Of a DNA stretch of 64,000 nt, positions 24,147 through 32,468 are shown piece after piece; position 1 is the stretch's first letter, and every line of letters begins with the position of its first letter. The notes below the pieces were generated by a model. The model did not search any database, was not told the origin of the DNA, and saw nothing but the letters and a program-made list of their open reading frames with translations. Made by a program: the position numbers and the translations under genes. Source of the stretch: Ruminococcus sp. Phil11 (lineage in GTDB: Bacteria > Bacillota > Clostridia > Oscillospirales > Ruminococcaceae); contig MSGZ01000032.1 in assembly GCA_001940925.1 (NCBI GenBank), positions 54,929 to 118,928 on the forward strand, read 5' to 3'.

Positions 24147-24175
24147 ATTATAGCACATTCGCCGGCGCAGGTCAA
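24147..24175 (-). promoter_or_regulatory. Promoter of the original tRNA-Arg gene
   Basis: On the minus strand, TTGACC (24170-24175) and TATAAT (24147-24152) are separated by 17 bases, 14 bases before the tRNA 5' fragment. It now reads through that fragment into the intact tRNA 40 bases further on. Confidence 0.75.
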
Positions 24176-24200
24176 GCACCGGCGAATAATTTTTCAAAAG

Positions 24201-25172
24201 TCATTCTTCCGCATCGGTATCGTTGATGAAATCGGCGATGATATACCGCGGACGCGCCTTGACCTCCGCATAGATCTTGCCGACATACTCACCGATGATG
24301 CCGAGGCCGAGCAGCTGCAGACCGCCGATCAGCCAGATCGAGCACATGGTACTGGACCAGCCGAGTTCGGAGTGTCCTGCGATCTTGACGATGAACGCCC
24401 AGATAAACGCAATGACACTGAGGATCGACATGATCACGCCGACCGTGGTGATGAGCTTCAGCGGCTTGGTGCTGAACGAGGTAATGCCGTTGATCGCAAA
24501 GGCGAGCATCTTTTTCAGCGGATACTTGCTTTCGCCGGCGAAACGCTCTGCGCGCTCGTAGTAGACGCTGCAGCTCTGGAAGCCGATCAGCGGCACCATG
24601 CCGCGCAGGAACAGATTGACCTCTTTGAAGTTGGCGAGCTCCGCGAGGACGCGCTTGCTCATGAGGCGGAAATCCGCGTGGTTATAGACCACATCGGCGC
24701 CCATGACCTTCATGAACTTATAGAAGCCCTCTGCGGTAAAGCGTTTGAAGAAAGTATCGGTATCTCTGGCACTGCGGACGCCGTAGACGACCTGATTGCC
24801 CTCGTAATATTTTTCGACCATTGCGTCGATCGTGTTGATGTCGTCCTGCAGGTCGGCGTCCATGGTGATCGCCATATCGCAGAGCTCTTTGACGGTCATC
24901 AGTCCCGCGAGCACGGCGTTCTGGTGCCCCGCATTGTGCGCGAGGTTGACGCCGGAGAAGAACGCGGGGTCAGCCTGATGCAGCTCCTGAATGATCTGCC
25001 ATGTTTTATCCTTGGAGCCGTCGTTGACAAACACGACGCGGCTCTTTTCGGAGATCAGATTCCGTTCGATCAGCGACTGATACTTTTCCTTCAGACGCTT
25101 GGCGGTTTCATGTAAAACCTCCTCCTCGTTATAACAGGGGACGACCATATAGAGGATTTCCGGTGTACTCAT
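24201..25172 (-). CDS. GT2 family glycosyltransferase (polyprenyl-phosphate sugar transferase type)
   Basis: 323 residues. The GT-A domain (1-230) has the start MVVPCYNEEEVL, the nucleotide-binding VFVNDGSKDKTW, and the metal motif DADLQDD preceded by AITM. Two C-terminal membrane helices follow (about 235-262 and 270-295). This is the layout of DPM1/CsbB/GtrB-like enzymes that load a sugar onto a polyprenyl phosphate lipid at the inner face of the membrane. It is the last gene of the LRR operon. Its start overlaps the stop of the polytopic membrane protein by four bases, which suggests the two act as donor-maker and transferase. Confidence 0.93.
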   Translation of the reverse strand: MSTPEILYMVVPCYNEEEVLHETAKRLKEKYQSLIERNLISEKSRVVFVNDGSKDKTWQIIQELHQADPAFFSGVNLAHNAGHQNAVLAGLMTVKELCDMAITMDADLQDDINTIDAMVEKYYEGNQVVYGVRSARDTDTFFKRFTAEGFYKFMKVMGADVVYNHADFRLMSKRVLAELANFKEVNLFLRGMVPLIGFQSCSVYYERAERFAGESKYPLKKMLAFAINGITSFSTKPLKLITTVGVIMSILSVIAFIWAFIVKIAGHSELGWSSTMCSIWLIGGLQLLGLGIIGEYVGKIYAEVKARPRYIIADFINDTDAEE

Positions 25173-27046
25173 TTCTTTGCTCCTTTTTTACTGTTTGTCC
25201 GCTTCTTTCCGGACGGCTTCTTTCCGGTCTCCTTCGGGGCTTCTGTCTTTTCCGGCTCTGCACCGGCAGGCTCCCTGATTTCGCCGGTTGCTTCTTCGGG
25301 ATTCTCCGCGGCGGTATCCGCAGCAGCTTCGGTGTTGTCCTCGGCAGCTTCGGGATCCTCCGCCGTACCGTCCGCGTCAGCCCCGTTGTTATCCGCAGCG
25401 GCTTCCGCGGTATCTGCTGCAGCGGGATAACGTGCGGCGCAGAGCTTTCCGAGCGGGCTGTCCGGCCGGATGCGCGATGCAGCGAAATCGTAGAAGCAGA
25501 CCGCACCGAACGCGGCGTATCCGCTCATGATCATGAAGTACGGGATGATATACTGCGCCTTGCCCTCGGAGATCAGCTGATAGAAGAATCCGCCGAGGAA
25601 CACCACGGGCAGCATGGAGAACAGGAACTTCTTTTTCTTCAGCAGATACAGCGTACTGAGGAAGAAGCAGAAGAACACGAGCTGCGAATAGCAGTCGATA
25701 TACCGCTTGACAGGCCGCTCGCCCTCATAGCAGACCCAGTGCGCAAAGGCGTTTTTATCCTTATACTGCAGGCGCACGGTATTGTTCCAGATGCTCTGAT
25801 ACGAGGTCTCATTCCACTGGGAGACGATCTTGCGGTAGAAGAAATCGTTGGTATACTGCGGATTTTCGCGGAAGTATCTGAGCCGCTCCTTGATGAGCTC
25901 CGTGGAGCGTCTGCCGGCTTCCTCGGCATTGAAATCGCTCTGCTCAAAGTTAAAGACCGTGATATAGATATTATACCAGCCGGGTGCTAAGTCCGTTTCG
26001 CTCAGACCCATTGCGATCCACGAGGAATACGGAATGGAATCGCCGAGCTCATAATTCGCACGCTTTTCGTAGAACCGCTTGACGGTCGGCTGCACGCAAA
26101 GGCTCAGAACCACAGTGCCCGTCAGGAAAAGAACATCCATGACATATTTTTTTCGGGCAGGGATCTTGACGATCCAGACCAGCACCAGCGCGATCATCCA
26201 GATCAGGTAATTCGATTTCAGCATGATCGCGAACGCGATGCTGGCTGCCGCACCGATGCTGCAGAGCGGCTTGTTGTCGATCAGCCATTTCAGCTCCAGA
26301 TAAACGGCGAGCAGCGCGAAGGCCATGCCGGGGAATAATCCGTAGGTAAAGACGCAGTCAATGACCGGTGCCGCGCTGAGTGCCAGCAGCACCGTCGTGA
26401 CCAGATCGACGCGGTGATCTTTGAACAGCTTTGCGCCGATCGAGAGCAGCAGCACATTGATCATTGCGAGAAAAAACGCGTTCATGACCTCCAGCACCAT
26501 GACCGTATCCGGATGCGTGAACAGCTCGATGAACCGGAACACGCCCTCATTGAACAGCACATAGCCGAGCTGGAACGGATAGTTCTTGAAATACTGGCCG
26601 TTGGTGAGCCGGTCAAAGTTATTCTCCGCAAATTCCCTTGCAGCGGCGGTCACGGTGTAGGAATCCTCCGAGGGACAGGTCTGCGAGGAAAGCACCCAGA
26701 CCGTTCCGAGCAGGAACGTCCACACGAACAGCGCGATCTGCAGCGTGCGGAGCGGAACCTTTTTGACCTTTGCGATCAGCAGGAACAGCAGCAGCATTCC
26801 CGCCCCGAGCACGATCAGGTTCAGGATAAAATTATCGTTATAATAGATGACGGATTCAAGCCGTTCCTTGATATCCCAGACAACATTGTAAACGCCTTCG
26901 CCTTCCCCGACGACCTCGACGGCCGTCGTGTGCAGCAGGCTGACCGCCGAAAGGAAAAACGCGATCAGTGCCGAAAGGACGCCCACGACCCAGAGTGCTG
27001 CTTTTTCCGTCAGGACAGCAAGGCGGTTTTCTTTTTCGTTGTTCAT
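25169..27046 (-). CDS. Polytopic membrane protein, probable GT-C-type glycosyltransferase
   Basis: 625 residues with about a dozen membrane segments up to residue ~510. An early loop CPSEDSYTVTAAAREFAENN contains acidic residues where GT39/GT83-type (PMT/ArnT-like) transferases have their catalytic Asp/Glu. The C-terminal ~110 residues are a low-complexity Ala/Glu/Asp stretch ending in a basic GKKRTNSKKGAKK tail, expected in the cytoplasm. The co-encoded GT2 enzyme would supply a lipid-linked sugar that this protein transfers outside the cell. The assignment rests on topology and context, with no exact family match. Confidence 0.7.
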   Translation of the reverse strand: MNNEKENRLAVLTEKAALWVVGVLSALIAFFLSAVSLLHTTAVEVVGEGEGVYNVVWDIKERLESVIYYNDNFILNLIVLGAGMLLLFLLIAKVKKVPLRTLQIALFVWTFLLGTVWVLSSQTCPSEDSYTVTAAAREFAENNFDRLTNGQYFKNYPFQLGYVLFNEGVFRFIELFTHPDTVMVLEVMNAFFLAMINVLLLSIGAKLFKDHRVDLVTTVLLALSAAPVIDCVFTYGLFPGMAFALLAVYLELKWLIDNKPLCSIGAAASIAFAIMLKSNYLIWMIALVLVWIVKIPARKKYVMDVLFLTGTVVLSLCVQPTVKRFYEKRANYELGDSIPYSSWIAMGLSETDLAPGWYNIYITVFNFEQSDFNAEEAGRRSTELIKERLRYFRENPQYTNDFFYRKIVSQWNETSYQSIWNNTVRLQYKDKNAFAHWVCYEGERPVKRYIDCYSQLVFFCFFLSTLYLLKKKKFLFSMLPVVFLGGFFYQLISEGKAQYIIPYFMIMSGYAAFGAVCFYDFAASRIRPDSPLGKLCAARYPAAADTAEAAADNNGADADGTAEDPEAAEDNTEAAADTAAENPEEATGEIREPAGAEPEKTEAPKETGKKPSGKKRTNSKKGAKK

Positions 27047-27061
27047 AAAATGGTTCTCCTG

Positions 27062-28624
27062 TTATTCATTATCCGATCCCGTCTCCGCGTCATCCTCTGC
27101 GTCATCATCCGCAGAAAAGCCGTAGCTTCTGTCATACGGGTCGCCGTCATCCTCATCCAGAATGCCGGTGTAGTTCGGATCGCGGAATTCCTCCGGCGCA
27201 TCCGTTCTGTCCGCGCCGGCCGCAGATTTCTTTTTGCCGAGGATCAGGCTGCCCGCGATCACCAGCACAGCGGCGACACCGACGAGCACACAGATCAGAA
27301 CGGTCGGATCAATGCCGTGCTGTTTGAAGGTGACACCGGTTTCCTGCGCATATTTCTTGGCAGCCGATGCAGGACGGCCGTGCAGCACAAATGCAGGATC
27401 GACAGTCGGCTCGGCACCCTCCTCCTCGGAGCTGACCGTAAAGCCGAATGCCTTTTCCCCGATCTCCGCGACGTTCTTCGGGACGGAGACCTCCCGCAGC
27501 TGACTGCAGCCGCAGAACGCATAGCCGTCGATCGCCGTGACCGCATCCGGGATCGTGACCTCCGTCAGGCCGGTACAGTAAAATGCATAGCTGCCGATCA
27601 CGGTGACATTGGCAGGGATCTGCACCGCGGTCAGGTTTGCACAGTGCGCAAACAGGCTCGGCGGCACCTGCGTCAGGCGGAACGGCAGATTGATGCTGTT
27701 CAGCATCCGGCAGTCGGCAAAGGCACCGTCCCCGATCTCCGTCAGGGAATCCGGCAGCTTGACCGCCTCCAGTGTGAGCGAACCGGAAAACGCATACGGC
27801 AGGATCCTTTCAATGCCGTTCGCAACAGAAACGGATTTTTCCTCCCGCCCTGCGGGATAAAGCACAAGCGATTTGCCGTCCTTGGTCACAAGCCAGCCCT
27901 GATCGTTCGTGCGGTAGACGCGGTTTGCGGGATCGACCTTGACCTCTTGCAGCCCCATGCAGGAAAGAACCGAATATGTGCCGAAATCCGTGAGAGATGC
28001 CGGGATCGAGAGCGTTTTCAGCGACATGCAGTTGACAAAGCTCATCTCGCTGATATGCTCAAGGCCGTCCGGCAGTACGAGCTCCGTCAGGCCGATGTCA
28101 TAGTAGAACGCATAGGGCGGCAGCGTGTTGAGACCGCGCGGCAGCCGGATGCTATGCAGCGCATAGCAGTTTGAGAACACGTATTCACCGAGCGACTGTA
28201 CGGAATCCGGCAGCTCAAGCGATTCCAGTGCCATGCAGTAATAAAACGCACCTGCACCGATTTTCGTGACAGTATCCGGAATGCTGACGGTTTCCAGTGC
28301 GCTGCACTGACTGAACGCACCGCTGCCGATCTCGGTCAGGCCGGATTCAATTTTGACTTCCTTCAGTGCCGTACAGCCGGTCAGCGCATTGTCCGCGATC
28401 CGGATGACCTTTTTGCCGTCCTTTGTCTCTGCGGGGATCGTCAGCTTTTCGGCGGAGCTTTCCGCACCGCTGACCTCTACGCCGCCCGCAGCCACAGCAT
28501 ACGTGATGCTGCCCTCGGTGAAGCTGCCCGCCGTATCCGCGGAGACCGCAAGTCCGGTCATGCAGCCGCAGACCAGCAGCAGGCTCCCGCCGATGCCGCA
28601 CAGAGCACGAATCAGCTTATTCAT
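27062..28624 (-). CDS. Membrane-anchored BspA-like LRR protein
   Basis: 520 residues. A signal peptide (MNKLIRALCGIGGSLLLVCG) is followed by about 16 LRR_5 repeats (for example VSIPDTVTKIGAGAFYYCMA). A stalk leads to a single membrane helix (PTVLICVLVGVAAVLVIAGS) and an acidic cytoplasmic tail of about 65 residues rich in Asp, Glu and Tyr. Its start lies eight bases inside the end of the upstream LRR gene; a longer in-frame start at 28789 would destroy the signal peptide. The repeats face outside, so it is a type I receptor- or adhesin-like protein. Confidence 0.88.
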   Translation of the reverse strand: MNKLIRALCGIGGSLLLVCGCMTGLAVSADTAGSFTEGSITYAVAAGGVEVSGAESSAEKLTIPAETKDGKKVIRIADNALTGCTALKEVKIESGLTEIGSGAFSQCSALETVSIPDTVTKIGAGAFYYCMALESLELPDSVQSLGEYVFSNCYALHSIRLPRGLNTLPPYAFYYDIGLTELVLPDGLEHISEMSFVNCMSLKTLSIPASLTDFGTYSVLSCMGLQEVKVDPANRVYRTNDQGWLVTKDGKSLVLYPAGREEKSVSVANGIERILPYAFSGSLTLEAVKLPDSLTEIGDGAFADCRMLNSINLPFRLTQVPPSLFAHCANLTAVQIPANVTVIGSYAFYCTGLTEVTIPDAVTAIDGYAFCGCSQLREVSVPKNVAEIGEKAFGFTVSSEEEGAEPTVDPAFVLHGRPASAAKKYAQETGVTFKQHGIDPTVLICVLVGVAAVLVIAGSLILGKKKSAAGADRTDAPEEFRDPNYTGILDEDDGDPYDRSYGFSADDDAEDDAETGSDNE

Positions 28625-29906
28625 CGCCGGATTCCTCCTCCGCTTCAGCATCCTCATCCGCAGCAGACGCCTCTGCTTCGGCGGGTTCCGGTTCTTCTTC
28701 CGTCCCGTCCGCTTCGTCAGGCGTCTCAGCCGGCTGCTCCTTCTCTGTATTCTTCTGGTTTTTGCCGGTGATGTATGCAAACACCGCAATGGCGATCAGC
28801 AGCAGCACACAGGCAATTATGCCGATCACCCGGATCGCGCTGTTCTTTTTCTCAGTTGCCTCGATCTCCTCCGCAGAAGCACCGGTATTCACGAATTCGA
28901 AGGCTCTGTTCTCGCCGCCGCTTCTTGCATACTGCTCTGCGCCGGTGCCGAGCTCACCGCCGATGATGAATTCGGTATTCATGTGCAGCTCGCCGTTTTC
29001 ATCCAGCGTATAGCCGAATGCCTTTTCACCGATCTCCTCCACAGACTTCGGCAGCAGAATCTCAGCAAGATTTGTCTGCGCATAGGCCTGATTGCCGATC
29101 GTTTTGACGGTCTCCGGCAAGGTGACTTCCGAAATGGCAGTCGCGGCAAAAGTCGCAAAGCCGATGCTTTCCAGCTTCGACGGCAATGTGACCTCCGCCA
29201 GATTCGTGCAGCTGTTGAACACGAAATCCGCAAGCTCCGTCACGCCGTCCGGGATCACCACGGATTTCAGGCCGGGACAGTCCGAAAACGCCGCAATACC
29301 GATGCTTTTCAGAGAATCCGGCAGCGAAAGCGAGGTCATCGTTTCGCAGCACGCAAAGGCAACATCGCCGACGCCCGTGATACCGTCCGGAATGACGACA
29401 TCCGTCGGCACCTTTCCGAGCGGATAGCGTTCCAGCACGGTGCCTTCGCCGCTGTACAGCACGCCGTCCTTCACCTCATAGACCGGATTGCCGCTCTCCA
29501 CACGGTATTCGGTCAGCCGCTGGCAGTTGACAAAGGCATAGCTGCCGAGTGCGGTCAGCGTTGCAGGCAGCGTCACCGTCTGCAGATAATCCGCATTGAC
29601 AAAGGCATTTTTGCCGAGCTGCACGACCGCCAGACCGTCCAGCTCCGACGGGATCTCCACATCCGTCTCCCTGCTGTTGAAGCTTTCGATGCAGGCGGCC
29701 TGTTCGCCGCTCCCGTCGGCAGCCACAAGCTTGGTATAGGTATAATCTCCGCAGTCATAGGTCGGCGGCGCGTCATCCTCACTCTCAAGGATAAATTCGC
29801 GATCCTCCAGCTCGATCTCTGCGGCAGCCGGCAGTGCTGCGGCTGCAAATGCAAACAGTGCCGCGCAGAGCAGGGCACCGCTGCGATAAATGTTCTGAAG
29901 CTTCAT
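28617..29906 (-). CDS. Membrane-anchored BspA-like LRR protein, first gene of the operon
   Basis: 429 residues. The signal peptide MKLQNIYRSGALLCAALFAF ends near ALPAAAEIE. About ten LRR_5 repeats (TSLSLPDSLKSIGIAAFSDC pattern), a membrane helix (VIGIIACVLLLIAIAVFAYI) and a ~55-residue tail of mostly Glu, Ala and Asp follow. It is clearly a paralogue of the next gene with the same outside-repeat, inside-acid topology. GGGAGGGAG precedes the ATG. It is preceded by a structured leader with a terminator-like hairpin. Confidence 0.88.
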   Translation of the reverse strand: MKLQNIYRSGALLCAALFAFAAAALPAAAEIELEDREFILESEDDAPPTYDCGDYTYTKLVAADGSGEQAACIESFNSRETDVEIPSELDGLAVVQLGKNAFVNADYLQTVTLPATLTALGSYAFVNCQRLTEYRVESGNPVYEVKDGVLYSGEGTVLERYPLGKVPTDVVIPDGITGVGDVAFACCETMTSLSLPDSLKSIGIAAFSDCPGLKSVVIPDGVTELADFVFNSCTNLAEVTLPSKLESIGFATFAATAISEVTLPETVKTIGNQAYAQTNLAEILLPKSVEEIGEKAFGYTLDENGELHMNTEFIIGGELGTGAEQYARSGGENRAFEFVNTGASAEEIEATEKKNSAIRVIGIIACVLLLIAIAVFAYITGKNQKNTEKEQPAETPDEADGTEEEPEPAEAEASAADEDAEAEEESGDE

Positions 29907-29935
29907 CTTCAGATCTCCCTCCCGAATGAAAATGC

Positions 29936-29978
29936 ATAAAAGGGCGAAAACGGGGCAGGCAACCCCTGTTTCCGCCCC
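29936..29978 (-). terminator. Terminator-like hairpin in the leader of the LRR operon
   Basis: On the minus strand GGGCGGAAACAGGGG pairs (with one G-T and one bulge) with CCCCGTTTTCGCCC, followed by TTTTATGC. It lies between a good promoter (30044-30072) and the LRR start at 29906. It is therefore an attenuator candidate, or it ends read-through from the DUF1015 gene. Confidence 0.6.
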
Positions 29979-30043
29979 GGCGGTACTTGCGTATATATCT
30001 CAGACGTCAGAACCGGCCGTGATCCGGCCGGATACACAAAGTT

Positions 30044-30072
30044 ATTATAGCATATCTCTATCTAAAAAGCAA
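30044..30072 (-). promoter_or_regulatory. Promoter of the LRR/glycosyltransferase operon
   Basis: On the minus strand, TTGCTT (30067-30072) and TATAAT (30044-30049) are separated by 17 bases. The leader of about 130 bases holds a CCGGCCG/CGGCCGG hairpin (30013-30031) and the terminator-like hairpin. Confidence 0.7.
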
Positions 30073-30111
30073 GCGAAAAATCCCGTTTCCGCGCTTCGGT
30101 GCCGCCCCGGA

Positions 30112-31365
30112 TTACTCCGCCGTGATTCTGCGGCACTCCATATAGAAACGCTTGTCCGCCGCATGACCCATGGAGAAGGTCTTTCTGGGCAGTGCGCCGT
30201 CCTTGATGACGGTCGGGAACAGCTCGGATTTCTGCATATCCGGCAGAAGGATGCCGAGGCTGTTTTCGTCGGCTGCCAGCTTCTCGACAACGTCCGCACC
30301 GTGGATATAGTCGATCTTGCCGCCGTTCTCCTTCAGCCATTTGTCAAGGAACATCTGCACGCTGCCGACGGTCAGGTTCGAGGTCGGACGGTGGATGTAG
30401 AACACCATTTTTCTGCCGCGGCAGACAACGGTAAAGGACTGCGCCGCGAGCTCATCGGAGCGCAGATCGAGTGCTGCGGTCATGTCCTCCAGCAGCTTCT
30501 TCGGGTCGATCTGATTGAGGATGCGGTGGATCGCCTCAAACTGCAGTGCCGGGCTGTGCAGATTGACCAGCTCGACCAGTGCATAGCGCATCGGGCAGTT
30601 TTCGGTATCCGCACCGGGATTTGCAGCCTTCCACTCCTCATAGAACGCCTTTGCGGTCGCGAGGGAGTGGTTGCCGTCGCCCATTGCATAAACAAGCGGA
30701 TTTGCCTCGCCGGAATCGGTGCCGAGCGCGGTCAGTGCCGCGAGAATGCGGGTCTGCTCCTCTGCGGGAACGAGCCAGCCCCTGATCGAGCCGCCGCCCT
30801 GCATCAGCTTGGTGTCATAGAGCTTTTCCATGCTGTCGGTTTTTGCCTCAAGCGGCTCAATGACGGTCTTTTTCACATCGTCCAGCAGGATCATGATGTG
30901 CGGGAGCTCCAGCGCAGCACCTCTGCGGATGCGGACGCGCGGCGGGATGCGCTCCGGCACGGTCGCCTCAGTCGCACGCACCGGCGAAACGGAACCCTTG
31001 TTGTAATCATACTGTTCAAGGTCGATCTTGCCGATCAGACCGGCACGCATTTTGCCGTCGCTCTGGATGCGCTCGATGTAGACCATTGCATTTTTGTACT
31101 CCGCAAAAACGCCGCTCTGCAGATAATCCCGCATGGACTGCTGGATCTTCGCGATGCGATCGGTGACGTCTGCATCCTCGAGATAGACCTCCGGCAAAAT
31201 CAGGCGGAGCGTCGAGGGCTTGTCGCCTGCCAGACGGTCGGTCTCTGCCCAGTAGGCGGGCTCGCCGGTGTACTGGTCACATGCGCAGACGGCCCATGCC
31301 TCCGACATGCTGTTCTGATTCGGCAGCAGAATATCCGCTGCGCTGAATGCGGTGCTCTGGTTCAT
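30112..31365 (-). CDS. DUF1015 family protein
   Basis: 417 residues. The signature AMGDGNHSLATAKAFYEEWK near residue 230 and an N-terminal LLPNQNSMSEAWAVCACDQY are typical of the DUF1015 family, widely conserved in anaerobes and often annotated as an uncharacterised phosphatase- or HTH-like protein. The GDGNHSLA motif looks like a catalytic or ligand loop, but no reaction is established. AAAGG precedes ATG 31365; an in-frame ATG at 31404 has no ribosome site. It is a single gene divergent from the Nudix gene. Confidence 0.85.
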   Translation of the reverse strand: MNQSTAFSAADILLPNQNSMSEAWAVCACDQYTGEPAYWAETDRLAGDKPSTLRLILPEVYLEDADVTDRIAKIQQSMRDYLQSGVFAEYKNAMVYIERIQSDGKMRAGLIGKIDLEQYDYNKGSVSPVRATEATVPERIPPRVRIRRGAALELPHIMILLDDVKKTVIEPLEAKTDSMEKLYDTKLMQGGGSIRGWLVPAEEQTRILAALTALGTDSGEANPLVYAMGDGNHSLATAKAFYEEWKAANPGADTENCPMRYALVELVNLHSPALQFEAIHRILNQIDPKKLLEDMTAALDLRSDELAAQSFTVVCRGRKMVFYIHRPTSNLTVGSVQMFLDKWLKENGGKIDYIHGADVVEKLAADENSLGILLPDMQKSELFPTVIKDGALPRKTFSMGHAADKRFYMECRRITAE

Positions 31366-31459
31366 AATAATTATCCTTTCTGATTGAAAATGCTGCTGCT
31401 CCAAAAAGACGGAGCTGCTGAAAAATTCACTCCCGAAGGAGAAAATCCGTCAAAAGGTG

Positions 31460-31488
31460 TTTACAAATGAATCGGTTTGTGGTATAAT
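31460..31488 (+). promoter_or_regulatory. Promoter of the Nudix gene
   Basis: TTTACA (31460-31465) and TATAAT (31483-31488) are separated by 17 bases. Confidence 0.7.
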
Positions 31489-31536
31489 AAGGGTAACAAC
31501 TACCCGTTGCAAAACCAAAATGAAAGGAACCTTGGT

Positions 31537-31959
31537 ATGCTGCATGAAAAATCGTGCGGCGCGATTGTTTATCGGCGGTTTCACGGAAACATCGAGATTC
31601 TGCTGATCAAACATGTCAACAGCGGCCACTGGTCGTTTCCCAAGGGGCATGTGGAGGGTGATGAGACGGAGCTGGAAACCGCTCGGCGCGAAATCAAGGA
31701 GGAAACCGGACTGGATGTCATTTTAGATCAAACATTTCGGGAAACTGTGTCCTATTCGCCGCGGCGGGATACACAGAAGATCGTCGTCTATTTTCTTGCG
31801 CTGGCGCGGAATTACGATTTCGTGCCGCAGGAGGAGGAAATCGCAGAAATCCGCTGGGTGGACATTGTCCGTGCCGCCCGAATGCTTACTTACGAAAACG
31901 ATAAGACCATTGTCAACAAAGCACGCGCTGCGATCAAACAGCACAGTCACATGATGTGA
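31537..31959 (+). CDS. Nudix hydrolase, Ap4A-hydrolase-like
   Basis: 140 residues. The complete Nudix box lies at about residues 37-59 (GHVEGDETELE, then REIKEETGL). An N-terminal SCGAIVYRR and HWSFPKGH preceding the box are the hallmarks of asymmetrical bis(5'-nucleosyl)-tetraphosphatases, which split Ap4A to AMP and ATP. The start at ATG 31537 has AAAGGAA upstream. Single-gene unit with promoter and terminator. Confidence 0.9.
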   Translation: MLHEKSCGAIVYRRFHGNIEILLIKHVNSGHWSFPKGHVEGDETELETARREIKEETGLDVILDQTFRETVSYSPRRDTQKIVVYFLALARNYDFVPQEEEIAEIRWVDIVRAARMLTYENDKTIVNKARAAIKQHSHMM

Positions 31960-31962
31960 CAT

Positions 31963-31998
31963 GAGGGGGAGAGCTTTCCGGCTCTCCCTCTTTTGTTT
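31963..31998 (+). terminator. Intrinsic terminator of the Nudix gene
   Basis: GAGGGGGAGAGC pairs with GCTCTCCCTC around TTTCCG, followed by TTTTGTTTTC. Confidence 0.88.
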
Positions 31999-32029
31999 TC
32001 TGATTCACGCGGCTTTGAAGTGCTTGACG

Positions 32030-32460
32030 ATTCGTGTTCCGCTCACTCCGTTCGCGGATTTACTCCGCGCTTCGCATTTTTAGGGCTTGCAGCCCTAAGA
32101 CCCGCAAACGCCCGGTCACTCGTCGCGACCGGTGTCGCTCCTGTGTGCTGAGGGCAGATGCGGATTGCTCTGCAATCCGCTTAATAATGAGGTATCCGCT
32201 TCGCGGATGCTATTTGAGAATGGGGGCCTCTATCGCAGGCCCCCAAGCCCGTCTAGCTCTTGAACGATGGGGGAGTTCCGCTCACTGCGGTGAGCGGCTT
32301 AGGGCTCTGCCCTAAGAACCCGCGAGCTTTTGAAAAAGCTTGACCAAAACTTTTATTTTTGCCCGCTCGGTTGCGTTCCTTATTATCCACAAAATGGGAT
32401 TCCAAAGGGACAGTGTCCCTTTGGCGGGGTTTGGGGCGGAGCCCCATTACAGAGCCGCCG
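32030..32460 (+). repeat. Palindrome-dense intergenic segment
   Basis: About 430 bases with no convincing gene but at least nine short perfect hairpins. Examples are GGGCTTGCAGCCC, GCGGATTGC/GCAATCCGC, TCCGCTTCGCGGA, GGGGGCCT/AGGCCCCC, CCGCTCA/TGAGCGG, AGGGCTCTGCCCT, AGCTTTTGAAAAAGCT, CAAAGGGACA/TGTCCCTTTG and GGGGCGGAGCCCC. It lies between the convergent Nudix and rluB genes. It looks like a mosaic of REP-type palindromic units. Confidence 0.7.
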
Positions 32461-32468
32461 GAGGCTCC

